DNA of 20,683 nucleotides, taken from a virus. Location of the stretch: the IMG/VR virus record IMGVR_UViG_3300034073_001225, positions 1 through 20,683 of that record; one strand, written 5' to 3'. Position 1 is the first letter of the stretch; each line of letters begins with the position of its first letter. Below are positions 6,290-12,220 of the stretch, piece after piece. Position numbers and translations under genes: made by a program. The notes beneath the pieces were generated by a model. It was not told the origin of the DNA. It ran no database searches and was given only the letters and a program-made list of their open reading frames with translations.

Positions 6290-6760
6290 TCACAAACTCC
6301 AATGACCTAGACCGCCATTGTCGTAAAGATATTTGGCTACCTTTAGGTTGCAGTCCACGTTGAACAGAACAGTCAAATCTCCGTATGGGGATTTGCATAC
6401 TTTGGATGTCACGGTTTTCCAGCTGGAGTTGATTTGGACAAGTCCGAGGTCTTGGCTTTTGTTCCGGTTGAGTGTCGTGTTGTGGGCTTTAATTCGGCAG
6501 CGCGACTCGCGCCAAGCGATATACGAGAACGCTTTAACAGGTAGGCCGTGTTGAGCGAACTTGGGTTCCCATTGTGGGCATCGCTTCGTCTTGTCTTTGG
6601 GGACTCCCGCAGGCAGTATCTCGATGACGGTTGGCATCGGTTCACGGGGTAGTTGGGTTTGGGTGGCTGGGTGGGTTTGGGTGGGGTTTGGTTGGCTCGT
6701 GTAGGCGGTGCCTGCGAGGAGGGTGGATAGGGCGATGAGGCTTGCTGTGATTATGTGCAA
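6290..6760 (-). CDS. Secreted lytic transglycosylase/lysozyme-fold protein
   Basis: A 156-aa protein with an N-terminal signal sequence (MHIITASLIALSTLLAGTAY), a Thr/Pro/Gln linker, and a lysozyme-like domain from about 60. F78-S-Y-I-A-W-R-E85-S-R holds the likely catalytic Glu85; D-L-G-L-V-Q-I-N (104-111) is the conserved SLT motif; the C-terminus matches the final helix of the family. C61, C88, C122 and C137 may form disulfides. The start is TTG at 6760, backed by AAGGA about 7 bases upstream; no ATG lies in the signal region. It probably cuts peptidoglycan outside the membrane. It is far from the endolysin, among regulatory genes. Confidence 0.8.
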   Translation of the reverse strand: MHIITASLIALSTLLAGTAYTSQPNPTQTHPATQTQLPREPMPTVIEILPAGVPKDKTKRCPQWEPKFAQHGLPVKAFSYIAWRESRCRIKAHNTTLNRNKSQDLGLVQINSSWKTVTSKVCKSPYGDLTVLFNVDCNLKVAKYLYDNGGLGHWSL

Positions 6761-6780
6761 GTTGTTTCCTTCCGTTTGTC

Positions 6781-6818
6781 CGATATATATCGCACACCCA
6801 AGGAGGGGGAGGTGTGCG
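6781..6818. promoter_or_regulatory. Palindrome and hairpin ahead of transglycosylase gene
   Basis: A perfect 12-bp palindrome cgatatatatcg (6781-6792) overlaps by two bases a hairpin with arms cgcacacc (6791-6798) and ggtgtgcg (6811-6818) around a 12-base loop. Both lie in the 104-base gap between the ribbon-helix-helix gene and the transglycosylase. No T-run follows, so it is not a plain terminator. The palindrome could be an operator. Confidence 0.5.
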
Positions 6819-6864
6819 GGATGTTCAAGCCCAATGAAGGCGGGCGAACGATCCGTGATTCAGT

Positions 6865-7017
6865 CTAGTGGTTCGGTTGGTACTTGGTTTGGTAGTACAG
6901 ATTTAGTGCTTCTCTGACGACTTCTGCCTTAGACATCTCATATTTGGTGCATTCGTCCTCCACCCAATCAATCGTATATTGGGGGAGGCGAACGGTAAGT
7001 GTTGGGTATTTGGTCAT
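6865..7017 (-). CDS. Ribbon-helix-helix DNA-binding regulator (50 aa)
   Basis: The ORF begins MTKYPTLTVRLPQYTIDWVE: an N-terminal beta strand (TLTVRLP) followed by two helices (YTIDWVEDECTKY and KAEVVREALNLYYQ) separated by the MSKAE turn. This is the MetJ/Arc/CopG layout, which dimerises and inserts the strand pair into the DNA major groove. T6, T8 and R10 are the likely base-contacting strand residues. The ATG overlaps the stop of the 43-aa gene (ATGA). It may autoregulate or control the neighbouring transglycosylase; a perfect palindrome lies 73 bases beyond its stop. No toxin partner is evident. Confidence 0.8.
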   Translation of the reverse strand: MTKYPTLTVRLPQYTIDWVEDECTKYEMSKAEVVREALNLYYQTKYQPNH

Positions 7018-7145
7018 CGTGCGAGGATTTCTGCTTCGTGAGCATCATCTAGGCATTCGTTGCATTCATCGTGCTTATTCATGACGCTTGCGTCCATGTG
7101 GATTGAGCAGACGATGTTGCCGTCTGAGTCTGTGTAGGTGTTCAT
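7014..7145 (-). CDS. Small CxxH/CxxC zinc-binding protein (43 aa)
   Basis: The ORF carries C13-x2-H16 and C28-x2-C31, a complete set of four ligands for one zinc ion. It ends LDDAHEAEILAR. Its ATG overlaps the stop of the preceding gene and its TGA overlaps the next ATG, both as ATGA. The preceding gene has the same CxxH ... CxxC order. No named family is recognised; a treble-clef or knuckle fold is likely. Confidence 0.65.
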   Translation of the reverse strand: MNTYTDSDGNIVCSIHMDASVMNKHDECNECLDDAHEAEILAR

Positions 7146-7372
7146 GCGCTGTACCTGCATGATTCGCAGATGCTCTTGTCGTGACCAACAAGTTCGGCAA
7201 ACTCAGTTACTTCTGCTTGACTCATTTTGTACCATTTGGTCATTGAGGTTGTGATGCTCTTCGCTGACTTGCGAATCTCAAGGGCAAACTTTGCTTCGTT
7301 GCCGATGTGCTTTTCGCAAGCGACCCGACCGTTTAGGTCTTCCCAGAATGCCATTGTCGTTACTGCTTCCAT
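7142..7372 (-). CDS. CxxH/CxxC putative zinc-binding protein (76 aa)
   Basis: Starting MEAVTTMAFWEDLNGRVACE, this protein has C19-x2-H22 and C69-x2-C72 flanking a helical, basic middle (RKSAKSITTSMTKWYK) and a GHDKSICESC end. The ATG at 7372 is chosen because AAGGAGG stands 6 bases upstream and a promoter at 7420-7447 would start transcription at about 7413; a longer reading from 7447 would begin inside the -35 box. It is the first gene of the regulatory operon. Zinc binding is inferred from the ligand pattern; the partner or target is unknown. Confidence 0.75.
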   Translation of the reverse strand: MEAVTTMAFWEDLNGRVACEKHIGNEAKFALEIRKSAKSITTSMTKWYKMSQAEVTEFAELVGHDKSICESCRYSA

Positions 7373-7390
7373 GATGTCCCTCCTTGGACT

Positions 7391-7413
7391 ATCAGCAGGT
7401 GGTTCCTGCCGAT
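7391..7413 (-). other. 5'-end hairpin of the regulatory mRNA
   Basis: On the minus strand ATCGGCAGG (7413-7405) pairs with CCTGCTGAT (7399-7391) around the loop AACCA, giving nine pairs with one G-U. The predicted transcription start lies at or next to the first base of the hairpin, and the Shine-Dalgarno follows about 5 bases after it. Hairpins at the extreme 5' end are known to protect mRNA from 5'-dependent decay; that role here is inferred. Confidence 0.55.
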
Positions 7414-7419
7414 GACTTA

Positions 7420-7447
7420 AGTATAGGGATTGTAAGACAAATTGCAA
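7420..7447 (-). promoter_or_regulatory. Sigma70-type promoter for regulatory operon
   Basis: On the minus strand TTGCAA (7447-7442) and TATACT (7425-7420) are separated by 16 bases, the same spacing as in the promoter at 5266-5293. The region is AT-rich and follows the stop at 7456. It would drive the zinc-binding, ribbon-helix-helix, transglycosylase, membrane, WhiB and nuclease genes. Confidence 0.75.
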
Positions 7448-7455
7448 GCATTATT

Positions 7456-7770
7456 TCAAGATTTTTTTAACCCTTTATTTGCAAGGGTTTCAGGGGCTAG
7501 ACCAGGGATATTCTTAGTCATCACCCGCATATTCTGCACCATTTCGGCTGGGATGCACAGAACCCCATCAACGTCATCGGAGTCGGTCTTCGACTGGAAT
7601 ATGGTGATATGGCCTTCTTTGCCACCATCGCTAATTGGAAGCAGGAACCCTGCACTAACAACGACACACGGGTCTTGACCTATTTCGTCTATCGGTGTCC
7701 ATGAGTCGGTGGCTGCGTGTGCGTCATGCCAGATGACCACCACCATCGTTCGCATCTCATCCTGCGACAT
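7456..7770 (-). CDS. Unknown conserved-looking phage protein (104 aa)
   Basis: The protein reads as a compact beta-rich domain: MVVVIWHDAHA, WTPIDEIGQDPCVVVSAGFL, HITIFQSKTD, GVLCIPAEMV. This W-x-D-A-H-x3-D-x-W-T layout resembles small uncharacterised actinophage proteins, but no function is known to me. The ATG at 7770 is taken (GGAGAGGA upstream); it overlaps the metallophosphoesterase by 14 bases. An ATG at 7755, just after that stop, would give 99 residues. It is the last gene before the promoter at 7420-7447, so it closes the late operon. Confidence 0.7.
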   Translation of the reverse strand: MSQDEMRTMVVVIWHDAHAATDSWTPIDEIGQDPCVVVSAGFLLPISDGGKEGHITIFQSKTDSDDVDGVLCIPAEMVQNMRVMTKNIPGLAPETLANKGLKKS

Positions 7771-8725
7771 AGTCTCGTCCTCTCCACCTAGCCCAACCGT
7801 CACGAATAGGAATCATCTCAAGATTAAACTCCCCGTCACCAGGAATGTATTCAACGACTGAGAGTCCTTGTTGCCAGTCTTCCGCTCGATACAACGGACG
7901 ACCATCCAAGTCATGTCCTCCACGAGTCGAAGGAACAGCACCATCAATTCGAGCCAAGCAACCTGGCGATGCTGCGAGGATTGTTCTCGCTCCGTCATGG
8001 TCGTCCCGTGTGCGTTCTGCCCATTCTCGTCGGTGGATGTGACCGTAGATGACTGAGGTTTTGACTGTCGCAAGATACTTGTGGGCGGTACTTCCACCGG
8101 ATGCAACCTTGTCACCATGAATGACATGGAGTCGCTGGTTGATCCAATGCGCTCCCGTCGGGTATCCAGGCAGATACTCCACGTCATAGTCATCAAGGTT
8201 GCAGAGATACGGCACCGACATCACAGGCCACTCTTCAGGCCTGAGTCCTCGACGCAACCCGAACGCTGCACCAGCACCATCAAGGATGAAGTTGCCGAGT
8301 CGTTCCTCATGGTTGCCTGCGATCCAAACGATTCGAGCATCGGGGGCTAGTTTGCGTAACTGTGCGCACAGCTGGCTGGCACGGTCAATCGCTGCTTGGG
8401 TGGTGCGGGCGAACGCTGGGGTGTACCGGTATTTGCCAAACTCACAGAGGTCTAGGTTGTCACCAACCAACACAATCTGGTCAGGCTTGGATGCTTTAAC
8501 AATCTGTAACGCTACATCTAAGGCTTGCTCGTCGTGGATGGGTTCAAGAGAATTGTCGTGGCTTCTAAAGTATCCGAGTTGCATGTCGGGGAGGATGACC
8601 GCCACCGCATAGTCGCGTTGAGGTGTCTTCGATGTCTTCGTTGCAGGGAGCGCATACTTCTTGCCTTGTGAAACAACAGGCCACGAAGGATAATACGACT
8701 GGCGTATTTCATTTAACAGAGTCAC
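7757..8725 (-). CDS. Calcineurin-like metallophosphoesterase
   Basis: A 322-aa protein with the metallophosphoesterase motifs in order: D47-M-Q49, G88-D89-N-x-D92, G137-N138-H139-E140, H203-G-D, and G228-H229-I-H231. These ligate two metals and hydrolyse phosphomono- or diesters. The first motif is D-M-Q where most members have D-x-H, so one metal ligand is changed. The substrate is unknown; phage members may act on DNA ends, nucleotides or cyclic signals. The start is GTG at 8725, 17 bases inside the upstream gene. A long N-terminal region (1-40) precedes the domain. Confidence 0.85.
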   Translation of the reverse strand: MTLLNEIRQSYYPSWPVVSQGKKYALPATKTSKTPQRDYAVAVILPDMQLGYFRSHDNSLEPIHDEQALDVALQIVKASKPDQIVLVGDNLDLCEFGKYRYTPAFARTTQAAIDRASQLCAQLRKLAPDARIVWIAGNHEERLGNFILDGAGAAFGLRRGLRPEEWPVMSVPYLCNLDDYDVEYLPGYPTGAHWINQRLHVIHGDKVASGGSTAHKYLATVKTSVIYGHIHRREWAERTRDDHDGARTILAASPGCLARIDGAVPSTRGGHDLDGRPLYRAEDWQQGLSVVEYIPGDGEFNLEMIPIRDGWARWRGRDYVAG

Positions 8726-8936
8726 AAGTTGCCCTATATCGTGTGATAACCGAACCAGACAACGTGATTTTTCTAGCCTGCAAAGCCTTAATGATTTGTG
8801 CAGGTCTGATTGTTAAATCGTTTAACGCTTCAATTAAATCTTTACCATCAGGTTCACCGAGTTCGGCAACGATTGCATCAATGCGACCATTCTTCCCAGC
8901 TTGCTGACCTTTAATTTCGTTTAGAAACTTCCCCAC
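8709..8936 (-). CDS. Small possible helix-turn-helix protein (75 aa)
   Basis: A helical protein whose second half (RPAQIIKALQARKITLSGSV then ITRYRAT) looks like a helix-turn-helix or recognition-helix arrangement, as in small DNA-binding phage proteins. The start is GTG at 8936 with an excellent AGGAGG 6 bases ahead. It overlaps the membrane gene upstream by 26 bases and the metallophosphoesterase downstream by 17. DNA binding is inferred from pattern only. Confidence 0.7.
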   Translation of the reverse strand: MGKFLNEIKGQQAGKNGRIDAIVAELGEPDGKDLIEALNDLTIRPAQIIKALQARKITLSGSVITRYRATCDSVK

Positions 8937-9129
8937 CCGTAGCCTCCTTGAGATGCCAGTCGATATGCGAATCTAACTTACTATCAATTCGCTCAACATT
9001 TCCACCGACTGCCCGCAGGATTTCCATGACGTTTGCATGGTCTTCTGTGTTTTCTTTACGGAACATCAACAGAAGCGTAGTAATGATTCCACCAACTGCG
9101 GTGACCAACGCTGCTAGAACCATCTCCAT
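8911..9129 (-). CDS. Small membrane protein, DUF2746/holin-like
   Basis: A 72-aa protein with one N-terminal transmembrane helix (about 4-23, VLAALVTAVGGIITTLLLMF) followed by an amphipathic region with ERIDSKLDSHIDWHLKE. This layout matches small actinophage proteins near the endolysin that are often called holins or accessory lysis proteins. It follows the endolysin stop by one base. It may tune membrane permeabilisation or act as an antiholin. Confidence 0.7.
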   Translation of the reverse strand: MEMVLAALVTAVGGIITTLLLMFRKENTEDHANVMEILRAVGGNVERIDSKLDSHIDWHLKEATGGEVSKRN

Positions 9130-9130
9130 C

Positions 9131-9715
9131 TCAAATCACAACCCTGTCAGCGAGCAATTCCTTCAACCTTGCAGGGGTCTTATCACCGGCAACATACCTG
9201 ATGTGCCAAGGCTCAGACTGCAACTCCCAAGACCAACCCAACGAGGGGGCTTCAGCCAACAAGAACTGCAACCCTGACCGCTTAGCAATCTTAGGTTTCG
9301 TCGTGATTGACACAACCCCACCCTTCTTGCCTTTGGTTTTGACAGCAGCGTCAATAGCCAAACCCCAGCCATGATTGCTGGTACCAGGTGTTGCCACCGG
9401 TGCGCCATTGTGCAGATACCATTTCTCCCCGTTGAACGTGCGCACAACCTGAGTCGGTTTCTTGGCGTTAGGGAATGGTTTCATCCGTGACTCAAACAAC
9501 GCTAACTGCTGTTCATAGGGGCGGTAGTCGCCAACATGAACTAAGTCCAAACCTTCTTTGGCTGCGAGTTCCCGAAGGAGTGTCCACGATATCGCTGCGA
9601 GATGGTGCATCCGTCCCGATGGTGCGATTCGACGTAGCAAAGTTGCGGGAAGTTTCCCGTTCTGACAGCCCTTCAAATCTTTAGGCATCACCAACTTCGC
9701 TATCGGCAACGCCAT
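9131..9715 (-). CDS. Endolysin, VanY-like M15 D,D-carboxypeptidase/L,D-peptidase
   Basis: The 194-aa protein carries the M15 peptidase zinc site: S113-N-H115-G-W-G-L-A-I-D122 and E168-P-W-H171, where His115, Asp122 and His171 bind zinc and Glu168 is catalytic. The family cuts D-Ala or peptide cross-links in peptidoglycan stems. No signal peptide is present, so it needs a holin to reach the wall, and the r1t-like holin gene is directly upstream with a TAATG overlap. There is no obvious wall-binding domain; the first ~40 residues may help. It is the main lysis enzyme by context. Confidence 0.9.
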   Translation of the reverse strand: MALPIAKLVMPKDLKGCQNGKLPATLLRRIAPSGRMHHLAAISWTLLRELAAKEGLDLVHVGDYRPYEQQLALFESRMKPFPNAKKPTQVVRTFNGEKWYLHNGAPVATPGTSNHGWGLAIDAAVKTKGKKGGVVSITTKPKIAKRSGLQFLLAEAPSLGWSWELQSEPWHIRYVAGDKTPARLKELLADRVVI

Positions 9716-9942
9716 TACTTAGCCTTGCCGAACGCTTCAGCGATTTCCTCTTTGGAAAGAACACCATCAGAAGACCATGCACGAAGCAACGATTCAGTCA
9801 CTTTTGCTGCAGCGACGATGCCAGCAATCGCTGCTGCCTTCCACAGTTGCACGTCAAGTACTGCACCACCGGCAACAGCAGCCAAAGCTGATGAACCGAA
9901 TACTGCAACGATACGAAGGATGAGGGTCTTGAGGGTTTCCAT
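9715..9942 (-). CDS. Putative holin, r1t type
   Basis: A 75-aa protein with two hydrophobic helices (7-28, LILRIVAVFGSSALAAVAGG; 32-46, QLWKAAAIAGIVAAA) and a charged end with S-K-E-E-I-A-E-A. The layout and the FGSSALAAVAGGAV segment resemble the phage r1t holin family common in actinophages. Holins open the membrane at a set time to release the endolysin. The stop overlaps the endolysin start (TAATG), which fits a holin-endolysin pair. Confidence 0.8.
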   Translation of the reverse strand: METLKTLILRIVAVFGSSALAAVAGGAVLDVQLWKAAAIAGIVAAAKVTESLLRAWSSDGVLSKEEIAEAFGKAK

Positions 9943-10103
9943 TAGTTGTCCTTATTGGTTAGTGCGCCGATGAAGTGAAGAACGAGAGCTGCGATAGTGA
10001 GCCAGATCACGATCTTTTGTAGCCCACCAGAGAGCGTCAGGATGGTGGTGATTGATGCTGCGATTGTCCATATCAGCGCATGGAACTCACCCCAAAACTT
10101 CAT
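9942..10103 (-). CDS. Two-span membrane protein (53 aa), lysis accessory
   Basis: This ORF starts MKFWGEFHALIWTIAASITT and has hydrophobic helices at about 9-26 and 30-48 (IVIWLTIAALVLHFIGAL), with a short polar C-terminus (TNKDN). Its ATG overlaps the stop of the Thr-rich gene (TGATG), and its TAA overlaps the holin ATG (TAATG). Size, two spans and position directly ahead of a holin suggest a second holin, antiholin or pinholin. No family is recognised. Confidence 0.75.
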   Translation of the reverse strand: MKFWGEFHALIWTIAASITTILTLSGGLQKIVIWLTIAALVLHFIGALTNKDN

Positions 10104-11548
10104 CACTTAATCCTTCGACTCGGTGCAGGGGCTACCGTCAAGAATACAGCACCTAACGCAATCAACGCACGACGAGTACCAACAGGCACAGTCGAGTTGA
10201 GTGGAACATAAGTGTCAGCGAAACCTTCAAAAATATTCAGCACAGATTCAAACGCTTTACGCACTTCTTGGGGTGCTTCCTGCACCGCTTCAACTACCGC
10301 TTCGGCTTCGTCGGGGCTGAGTTCGGTTGGGGTGATTTGGGTGAAGAGTTGTTCGGCTTGGTTGGGGGTGATGTTTTCTAGGACGGCTGGGCTGGTGATG
10401 AGGAGGGTGGCTTGGCTGGTGTCTAGGTCTTTAGCCAGTACTTCATCCACGATGGCTTCTATGGCCTCTGTGGACGCTTCTGAGAGGGCTTCTAGTGTGT
10501 CTAGTAGTTCTGTTTGGGTGAGCGGTTTTGGTTCGTCTGTGGGGGCTTGTAGCGTTGTGGTCACATCAGGTTCAGATGTGGTTACGGGAGGGACGGTTGA
10601 TGTCGTTGTTGGTGGATTTGTTGAAGTTGTGCTGGTTGTTTGTAACGGAGGCGGGAGCGTTGTGGTGGGGGCTGGTTCTGGTTCCGTTGTGGTGGTTGTC
10701 GTTGTTGTTTCGGGAACAGTAGAGGTCGTTGCCGGTGGAACATAAACCGTCGTGGTCGTTGTTGGGGCAACATAGACCGTCGTGGTCGTTACTGGTGGAA
10801 CATAAACCGTCGTGGTCGTTGTTGGGGCTACAGTCGTTGAGGTACTTGTCGTCGTTGAGCTAGTTGAGGTAACCGTTGAAACTGTTTCTTGGATTGTTGT
10901 TGACGTTTGTGGTGGTTCCGTTGTGGTTGATGGGACGGATGTTTGAGGAAGACTCGAAGTCGTAGAAGTTGTTTCTTGAACTGTCGTAGTAGTCGGGTTG
11001 GTGACAGGGACAGTCGTTGACGGGACAGTAGAAGTAGAGGTCGTCGTCGTTGTTGTGGATGAGGTTGTAGATACCCATTCACCCAAGCCTAATGTCAACC
11101 CCGTAATCGTCAGCAGACCTGGTTGGCAGCATGAGTCAATCGAGAACTGTCGGAACGCAAACACATCCCCAGCCTCAACCGTCACCAGCTCTGATCCGGT
11201 GGCATTGTTCTCATTCGTCAGTTGTGTGACAACACCATTAAGGATAATTTGTGGTGGGTCATACCAAGCCCCATCAGTCGTCTGATACTCCCATTGGAAA
11301 CCGAGTTCCGTTGTGTCCTCTGGGATGATGGCCTGCACCTGCACCCAATGAGACTGACCAGCACACGTCCCACCATCAGCACCCGTCAACCTAAACCCCG
11401 CCTCAACCTCCTCAACCTGTCCACCCTCAACAGCGAGGCAAGACTTCGAGAACTCCCACACACCCAAACCGTCAGCCTCAGCTGATGATGATGTGAAAAG
11501 GAAACCTAAAAACGCAGGTAAAAAAACTAGCCAGCGTGAACGGAACAC
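10103..11548 (-). CDS. Secreted Thr-rich membrane-anchored surface protein
   Basis: The 481-aa protein has a signal peptide (1-25, ending SSSAEA), an ectodomain to about 155 with several Cys (one Cys-Cys pair in DSCCQPG), and a Thr/Ser/Pro/Val stalk from about 160 to 345. An acidic helical domain (about 345-440) and a C-terminal hydrophobic helix (about 455-475, ALIALGAVFLTVAP) close it, with a basic end SRRIK. This is a mucin-like stalk-and-anchor plan, unlike a virion fibre. It is transcribed just ahead of the holin and endolysin. Roles could be host-surface masking, exclusion or lysis support. The start is GTG at 11548 with no clear Shine-Dalgarno. The stalk contains three exact-length 30-bp repeats. 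Confidence 0.8.
   Translation of the reverse strand: MFRSRWLVFLPAFLGFLFTSSSAEADGLGVWEFSKSCLAVEGGQVEEVEAGFRLTGADGGTCAGQSHWVQVQAIIPEDTTELGFQWEYQTTDGAWYDPPQIILNGVVTQLTNENNATGSELVTVEAGDVFAFRQFSIDSCCQPGLLTITGLTLGLGEWVSTTSSTTTTTTSTSTVPSTTVPVTNPTTTTVQETTSTTSSLPQTSVPSTTTEPPQTSTTIQETVSTVTSTSSTTTSTSTTVAPTTTTTVYVPPVTTTTVYVAPTTTTTVYVPPATTSTVPETTTTTTTTEPEPAPTTTLPPPLQTTSTTSTNPPTTTSTVPPVTTSEPDVTTTLQAPTDEPKPLTQTELLDTLEALSEASTEAIEAIVDEVLAKDLDTSQATLLITSPAVLENITPNQAEQLFTQITPTELSPDEAEAVVEAVQEAPQEVRKAFESVLNIFEGFADTYVPLNSTVPVGTRRALIALGAVFLTVAPAPSRRIK
10739..10828 (-). repeat. Three tandem 30-bp repeats in the Thr-rich stalk
   Basis: Three units of 30 bases (10739-10768, 10769-10798, 10799-10828) share the core accgtcgtggtcgtt. 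The first and third are identical; the second differs in a few bases. In frame they encode the ten-residue unit TTTTVYVPPV and variants. Unit number is likely to vary by slippage, changing stalk length. Confidence 0.85.
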
Positions 11549-11558
11549 ATCAGATTAC

Positions 11559-11744
11559 TTAGATGAGCGGTGTTTGTGCTGGCTGTTGGTCTGGGTTGTC
11601 TTGATACCAACGCATTAAAGCCCAAGCCTCTACGGCTTCATCGTATTCGGCTTTAGTTAGTTTGCGTGTGACGCCATTTTCGGTGACATGCATTTCGGGG
11701 TTTTCTGCTCGGCATTGTTCGGCGTATTGTTCTTTAGTTGTCAT
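11559..11744 (-). CDS. Unknown small protein after fibre gene (61 aa)
   Basis: A charged, helical 61-aa protein (MTTKEQYAEQCRAENPEMHV ... TKAEYDEAVEAWALMRWYQD) with a Pro/Gln-rich end. The ATG overlaps the stop of the fibre-like gene (TAATG), so the two are translated together. A small protein in this position may help fold or attach the fibre-like protein, but no fibre-chaperone family is recognised. Confidence 0.7.
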   Translation of the reverse strand: MTTKEQYAEQCRAENPEMHVTENGVTRKLTKAEYDEAVEAWALMRWYQDNPDQQPAQTPLI

Positions 11745-12202
11745 TATGCGGCCTCATAAACAAATTGAAACGTAAACTTGTCAGTAGCGGCCCAAGTCAT
11801 CGGGGCTGTTGCGGTAATTGAGCCAAATGAAACATAGGTTCCAGCCGCAAAATCTGCATAAAGAACTACTGCCGTAGTACTTACTCCAACTGTAGTACCC
11901 CAATAGACCTGTGCGCCTGTGTCGTCGATACGACTTTTACCCGCTTGTATTGCTTGAAATCGTGTAGCCGCTATAGGCAAAGTCAAAGTAGGTGCGCCAG
12001 TAACAGAGGAAGTACTACCCAAAGTTTCCTCGACATACACATAAACTAATTTGTTTACGCGCATGTAATACGCAACGCTTGTGCCGTTGCCCCGTGTGTA
12101 GCTGCCAAAAGTCGGAGTGAACGAAACAGCGGTTTCGCCAATGCCGTTCAATTGGGCGGCCTCAAGGATTGACCCTGCTACGAATGGGAATGGGTTAGCC
12201 AT
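11744..12202 (-). CDS. Small tail/fibre-like structural protein (152 aa)
   Basis: The protein begins MANPFPFVAGSILEAAQLN, a start seen in many phage tail and fibre proteins, followed by a Gly/Thr/Ala-rich beta region (LVYVYVEETLG, GTYVSFGSITATAPM) and an end FQFVYEAA typical of a trimeric beta-jellyroll head. It lies between the minor tail protein and the lysis genes, where receptor-binding parts often are. No obvious Shine-Dalgarno is seen in the 18-base gap ahead. It may bind the cell surface or decorate the tail tip. Confidence 0.7.
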   Translation of the reverse strand: MANPFPFVAGSILEAAQLNGIGETAVSFTPTFGSYTRGNGTSVAYYMRVNKLVYVYVEETLGSTSSVTGAPTLTLPIAATRFQAIQAGKSRIDDTGAQVYWGTTVGVSTTAVVLYADFAAGTYVSFGSITATAPMTWAATDKFTFQFVYEAA

Positions 12203-12220
12203 AGTTGTCTAGTGTAACAC

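Noticed and set aside
6815-6860. gttcaagccc resembling the T-arm of a tRNA
   Set aside because: No matching acceptor, D or anticodon stems could be found around it.
7469-7489. Inverted repeat aaccctt/aagggtt next to a T/A run as a terminator
   Set aside because: It lies inside the end of a gene. On the minus-strand transcript the stem is followed by A residues rather than U, so it cannot terminate the known genes.
10212-10745. 177-codon plus-strand ORF
   Set aside because: It is the antisense of the Thr-rich stalk and helical domain; its Val/Ser-rich sequence follows from the repeated Thr codons on the other strand.
10739-10828. Regularly spaced 30-bp repeats as a CRISPR array
   Set aside because: The units are directly tandem with no unique spacers and lie in frame inside the Thr-rich protein.
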